From Acidimicrobiaceae bacterium (lineage in GTDB: Bacteria > Actinomycetota > Acidimicrobiia > Acidimicrobiales > RAAP-2): 64,000 bases of DNA. The DNA lies in assembly GCA_027315005.1 (NCBI GenBank), contig DAHUZT010000114.1, positions 1 to 64,000 on the forward strand, in the 5' to 3' direction. Position numbers and translations under genes: made by a program. The notes under the pieces are model-generated. The model saw only the letters and a program-made list of their open reading frames with translations, searched no databases and was not told the DNA's origin. Below, one piece after another: positions 63,380 to 64,000 of this stretch. How positions within the stretch are numbered: the stretch's first letter is position 1; each line of letters begins with the position of its first letter.

Positions 63380-64000
63380 TCACCTCGGGGGGGCGAGCGC
63401 CTCCACGTACACGGTCTCGGGAATGCGTACGGCACTGTCGGGAGCCGGTTCGATCCGAGACGTTCCTCCGGGCATGACCGAGGTCTCGTCGAATCCGGCC
63501 TCGTCGACCACCAGGCACAAGGTCTCCCCATCCCAGGCCGATACGTGGCCGTGCTCCTGAAAGACCTCGCTCAGAGCCAGCATGGCCGTCGGCCGTGCGG
63601 GACGGAGCCGTCGGACCGACTGGTCTCCGGTCACGTACCCGGTGGCGTACAACCCTGCGTCGGGAACGCCCAGCCGTAGGACTCCACCGGGGATGAGCAC
63701 CTTCCTACAGTTGCGAAGGACGGTCAGCCCCTCGACCACGGTCATGTGCTCGAGCACGTGCTCGAGGAAGACCGCCTCAGCCGTGGCCGGTGCGAAGGGC
63801 AGGGGACGACGCAAGTCCCAGGCGACATCGGCATGGGCTCCGACCAGGTCCAGGTTGATCCACCCTGGAAGATTGTTGCCACCGGATCCGAGGTGGAGGC
63901 GCAGGCGGCCCCCACCTTCGACGGTGCGGGCCTTGCGGCGGCTCCGTGGTGCCAGCAGGTTGGTGGCCAGCTGCTTGCCGAGGAGGCGGACCCCCGGGGA
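63380..64000 (-). CDS. SAM-dependent methyltransferase, 5' truncated by window edge
   Basis: The C-terminal 206 residues are visible; the start lies beyond 64000. The frame is open from the last base of the window and reads LHLGSGGNNLPGWINLDL (motif I region), DVAWDLRRPLPFAPATAEAVFLEHVLEHM (motif II/III region; EHVLEH is typical of class I methyltransferases of the polysaccharide type) and LIPGGVLRLGVPDAGLYATGY. A TTG at 63814 is internal to this frame and not a start. Related genes often methylate sugars in glycan clusters. Substrate unknown. Confidence 0.85.
   Translation of the reverse strand, partial: SPGVRLLGKQLATNLLAPRSRRKARTVEGGGRLRLHLGSGGNNLPGWINLDLVGAHADVAWDLRRPLPFAPATAEAVFLEHVLEHMTVVEGLTVLRNCRKVLIPGGVLRLGVPDAGLYATGYVTGDQSVRRLRPARPTAMLALSEVFQEHGHVSAWDGETLCLVVDEAGFDETSVMPGGTSRIEPAPDSAVRIPETVYVEALAPPR

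Overview
The window is a 64-kb piece of a high-G+C bacterial chromosome, packed with genes on both strands, with many ATGA, GTGA and TGATG stop/start overlaps. The gene set is actinobacterial: F420 genes fbiA-fbiB, a bioB followed by a Cys-rich BsaP-like gene, DUF3039, a DUF5719-type protein, an SCO6745-like protein, FtsEX and RF2 beside secA, and manB-Trm112-SIS. The combination (truncated FbiB, an archaeal-type riboflavin synthase, many acyl-CoA genes) makes me think of the Acidimicrobiia side of the phylum; that is inference. I found no rRNA, tRNA, CRISPR array, insertion sequence or prophage, so this is core and cell-envelope territory rather than an island.

Layout. 1-6 kb: 3' part of ahcY, an acyl-CoA dehydrogenase, bioB-bsaP, DUF3039, maf-dus. 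6-14 kb: ABC-F ATPase, SPFH/NfeD pair, an SCO6745-like protein, bioA-bioF-bioD, archaeal-type riboflavin synthase. 14-18.7 kb: acyl-CoA dehydrogenase and acyl-CoA ligase (divergent), a short RmlA-like nucleotidyltransferase, a serine hydrolase. 18.7-25 kb: hpf, secA, prfB, ftsE, ftsX, all leftward. 25.5-32.5 kb: manB-Trm112-sugar isomerase, a LON-domain protein, two polytopic membrane proteins. 32.6-40.3 kb: ftsH, a secreted DUF5719-type protein, a giant GT2-membrane fusion, a coiled-coil protein. 40.3-44.8 kb: an Rmd-like reductase and three GT4 glycosyltransferases. 44.8-46.5 kb: fbiA-fbiB. 46.5-55.8 kb: nine leftward genes for nucleotide sugars and glycosyl transfer (galE-like, GDP-mannose pyrophosphorylase-like, rhamnosyltransferase, polyprenyl-phosphate GT2, UDP-xylose synthase, UDP-glucose dehydrogenase, rmlD, rmlB, one unknown). 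55.8-64 kb: birA, biotin-dependent carboxylase alpha subunit, M20 amidohydrolase, methylmalonyl-CoA-mutase-type large subunit, rhodanese-ThiF fusion, nitroreductase, methyltransferase (cut by the window edge).

How it fits together. Biotin is the clearest theme: BioA, BioF, BioD and BioB make it, the 58-aa BsaP-like protein probably supports BioB, BirA attaches it, and the acyl-CoA carboxylase uses it. The second theme is the envelope: manB and a GDP-mannose pyrophosphorylase, rmlA/B/D, ugd-uxs and at least six glycosyltransferases point to a surface polymer containing mannose, rhamnose and xylose. FtsEX, SecA, FtsH and HPF supply division, secretion, proteolysis and ribosome hibernation.

A recurring signal is a TANNNT hexamer five or six bases before a start codon (bioB, maf, the SCO6745-like gene, riboflavin synthase, an acyl-CoA dehydrogenase, ftsH, birA and a 12-codon ORF ahead of fbiA). 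This is the signature of leaderless transcription. The least expected items are the BsaP-like gene, the archaeal-type riboflavin synthase, the fbiA leader ORF, the one-domain FbiB, and a dense dyad-symmetric element before the coiled-coil gene at 39.8 kb.
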